Source: JAJYUU01 sp963822955 (GTDB lineage: Bacteria > Actinomycetota > Actinomycetes > Streptosporangiales > Streptosporangiaceae). Taken from it: a stretch of 64,000 bases of DNA. Positions 63,176 to 64,000 of this stretch are shown here, piece after piece. Numbering within the stretch: position 1 is the first letter of the stretch; each line of letters opens with the position of its first letter. The notes beneath the pieces were generated by a model that saw only the letters and a list, made by a program, of their open reading frames with translations, did not search any database and was not told where the DNA came from. The stretch is taken from the NCBI GenBank assembly GCA_963822955.1, contig CAWGJS010000002.1:372001-436000 (forward strand), read 5' to 3'. The translations under genes and the position numbers were made by a program.

Positions 63176-63596
63176 CGGGCTTCAGGGTGACGACGTTGCT
63201 GTGGCTCTTGCGGTAGCTGGAGTCGCCGGCGAAGACCAACTTGAACTGGGACTTGACGGTCGGCGCGACGGTGAAAGTGACAGAGCCATCGGAACCGGTA
63301 GTCCCGGTGCCTAGCGCCACCCACCTGGGCTTCTTGCCCGTCCTGCCGTCCAGGGTCACGGTCTCGCCCGCGACGCCCTTGCGGTGCGACCGGAGTACAC
63401 CGGTCAGCGCGTCCGCCTTGTGCTTGCCGTGCGCGATCACCTTGTTCTTGATCGACAGCGTCGTCGGCGCCAGCTTCTGATGGTGGCTGGCAGCGTCGGC
63501 AGCCGTCGTGGTGGCGATCACGCCGCCGCCAGCGAGGACGGCCACGGCGGCGGCCGAGCCGACTCGGGTCAGCACGGACGCTCGTAGTGCACGCAT
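63165..63596 (-). CDS. Secreted Ig-like domain protein
   Basis: 143 residues. A signal peptide (LTRVGSAAAVAVLAGGGVIATTTAADA) is followed by one bacterial Ig-like domain: TTLSIKNKVIAHGKHKADALTGVLRSHRKGVAGETVTLDGRTG...DGSVTFTVAPTVKSQFKLVFAGDSSYRKSHS. It probably sits on the cell surface or outside the cell. Role unknown. Confidence 0.78.
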   Translation of the reverse strand: MRALRASVLTRVGSAAAVAVLAGGGVIATTTAADAASHHQKLAPTTLSIKNKVIAHGKHKADALTGVLRSHRKGVAGETVTLDGRTGKKPRWVALGTGTTGSDGSVTFTVAPTVKSQFKLVFAGDSSYRKSHSNVVTLKPVKH

Positions 63597-63720
63597 GGGT
63601 CTCCTTCAAGGTCGAGCCTCGGTGTTGAGGCTGTCTGGTCAGCACCGAAGCGATCGGGGCCCGTCAGGTGTTACTGACCCGGCGACAGTCCGCGGCAGCT
63701 CGTGGCCTAGTCTGCGGCGG

Positions 63721-64000
63721 GTGGGAGCGCTTCTGGTCGCTGGTACGAGCTCGGACGCCGGCAAGTCCGTGGTCACGGCCGGAATATGCCGCTGGCTGGC
63801 CCGGCGGGACATGGCTGTCGCGCCGTTCAAGGCGCAGAACATGTCGCTGAACTCCTTCGTGACCCTGGCTGGCGAGGAGATCGGCCGGGCGCAGGCGGCC
63901 CAGGCGCGGGCCTGCGGCATCGAGCCGGAGGCTGTGATGAATCCCGTCCTGCTCAAACCGGGCAGCGATAACGGCAGTCAGCTCATCGTGCTCGGCAAGG
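63721..64000 (+). CDS. cobQ: Cobyric acid synthase, N-terminal part
   Basis: Starts at GTG 63721 and runs out of the window. The visible 93 residues show the P-loop-like GTSSDAGKSVVTAGICRWLARRD, APFKAQNMSLNSFVT, and IGRAQAAQARACGIEPEAVMNPVLLKPGSD. This is the ATP-binding domain of CobQ, which amidates four side chains of adenosylcobyrinic diamide using glutamine. I saw no cobalamin riboswitch in the 120 bases upstream that can be read. Confidence 0.92.
   Translation, partial: MGALLVAGTSSDAGKSVVTAGICRWLARRDMAVAPFKAQNMSLNSFVTLAGEEIGRAQAAQARACGIEPEAVMNPVLLKPGSDNGSQLIVLGK

Noticed and set aside
63600..63720. Cobalamin riboswitch before cobQ
   Set aside because: No B12-box-like sequence or long structured leader fits in the short gap.
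1..64000. CRISPR arrays or tRNA genes
   Set aside because: No regularly spaced repeats and no cloverleaf-like sequence were found by reading; a tRNA could be missed by eye.

Overview
The window is high-GC actinobacterial chromosome. The evidence is GTG/TTG starts, strong G/C at third codon positions, a WhiB protein, a PucR regulator, a putative F420-linked reductase, MMPL and GlnE/GlnA2 proteins, and the neighbourhood DUF4191 - RDD - glnA - glnE - glnA2 - panB known from Streptomyces and Mycobacterium. No rRNA, tRNA or CRISPR array was seen.

Region 1 (1-2.6 kb) holds the end of a DUF4191 gene, an RDD membrane protein and glnA. Region 2 (2.6-15.6 kb) is the main result: a 13-kb integrated element inserted exactly in the 3' end of glnA. 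A perfect 27-bp direct repeat, the last eight sense codons and part of the stop region of glnA, lies at 2573-2599 and 15537-15563. The displaced original glnA terminator still sits just outside the right copy. The element carries a truncated tyrosine integrase, three secreted or lipoprotein cargo genes, a frameshifted GntR regulator, a rightward operon of small unknown proteins with a Zn-ribbon and a coiled-coil protein, and a leftward, tightly overlapping transfer operon (WhiB, DUF2637/Spd-like protein, FtsK/TraB-type ATPase, small membrane proteins). It resembles an actinomycete integrative and conjugative element (AICE) without a recognisable replication gene. A second repeat, 43 bp with one mismatch and drawn from the 3' end of a PAS-domain gene, lies at 3257-3299 and 16560-16602. 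It cuts the integrase, so the history is composite.

Region 3 (17.9-31.7 kb) is conserved nitrogen and cofactor metabolism: glnE, glnA2, nadE and panB. Interspersed are a CocE-type hydrolase, a TauE/SafE permease, a GH128-like secreted glycosidase, a metallo-hydrolase, and an MFS exporter with its TetR regulator and a clear palindromic operator. Region 4 (31.7-46 kb) is mixed housekeeping and accessory: an NpdG-like reductase, three tandem two-domain YbjQ-like proteins, map, an MMPL transporter, a histidine phosphatase, a methyltransferase, an MpaB-like oxygenase, CutA, a decayed IS30 transposase, a lipoprotein and an esterase.

Region 5 (46.5-63.2 kb) is catabolic and regulatory. It has a serpin, a fused alpha-beta E1 dehydrogenase, a DUF35/thiolase pair, gabT, a lactonase-like hydrolase, a glycosyltransferase-like membrane protein, a class III aminotransferase with a methylmalonate-semialdehyde dehydrogenase and a divergent PucR regulator (beta-alanine/pyrimidine or valine catabolism is likely), and an ECF sigma factor with its partner. 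Many of these genes are broken by single-base frameshifts, which means either assembly errors or local decay. The window ends inside cobQ.
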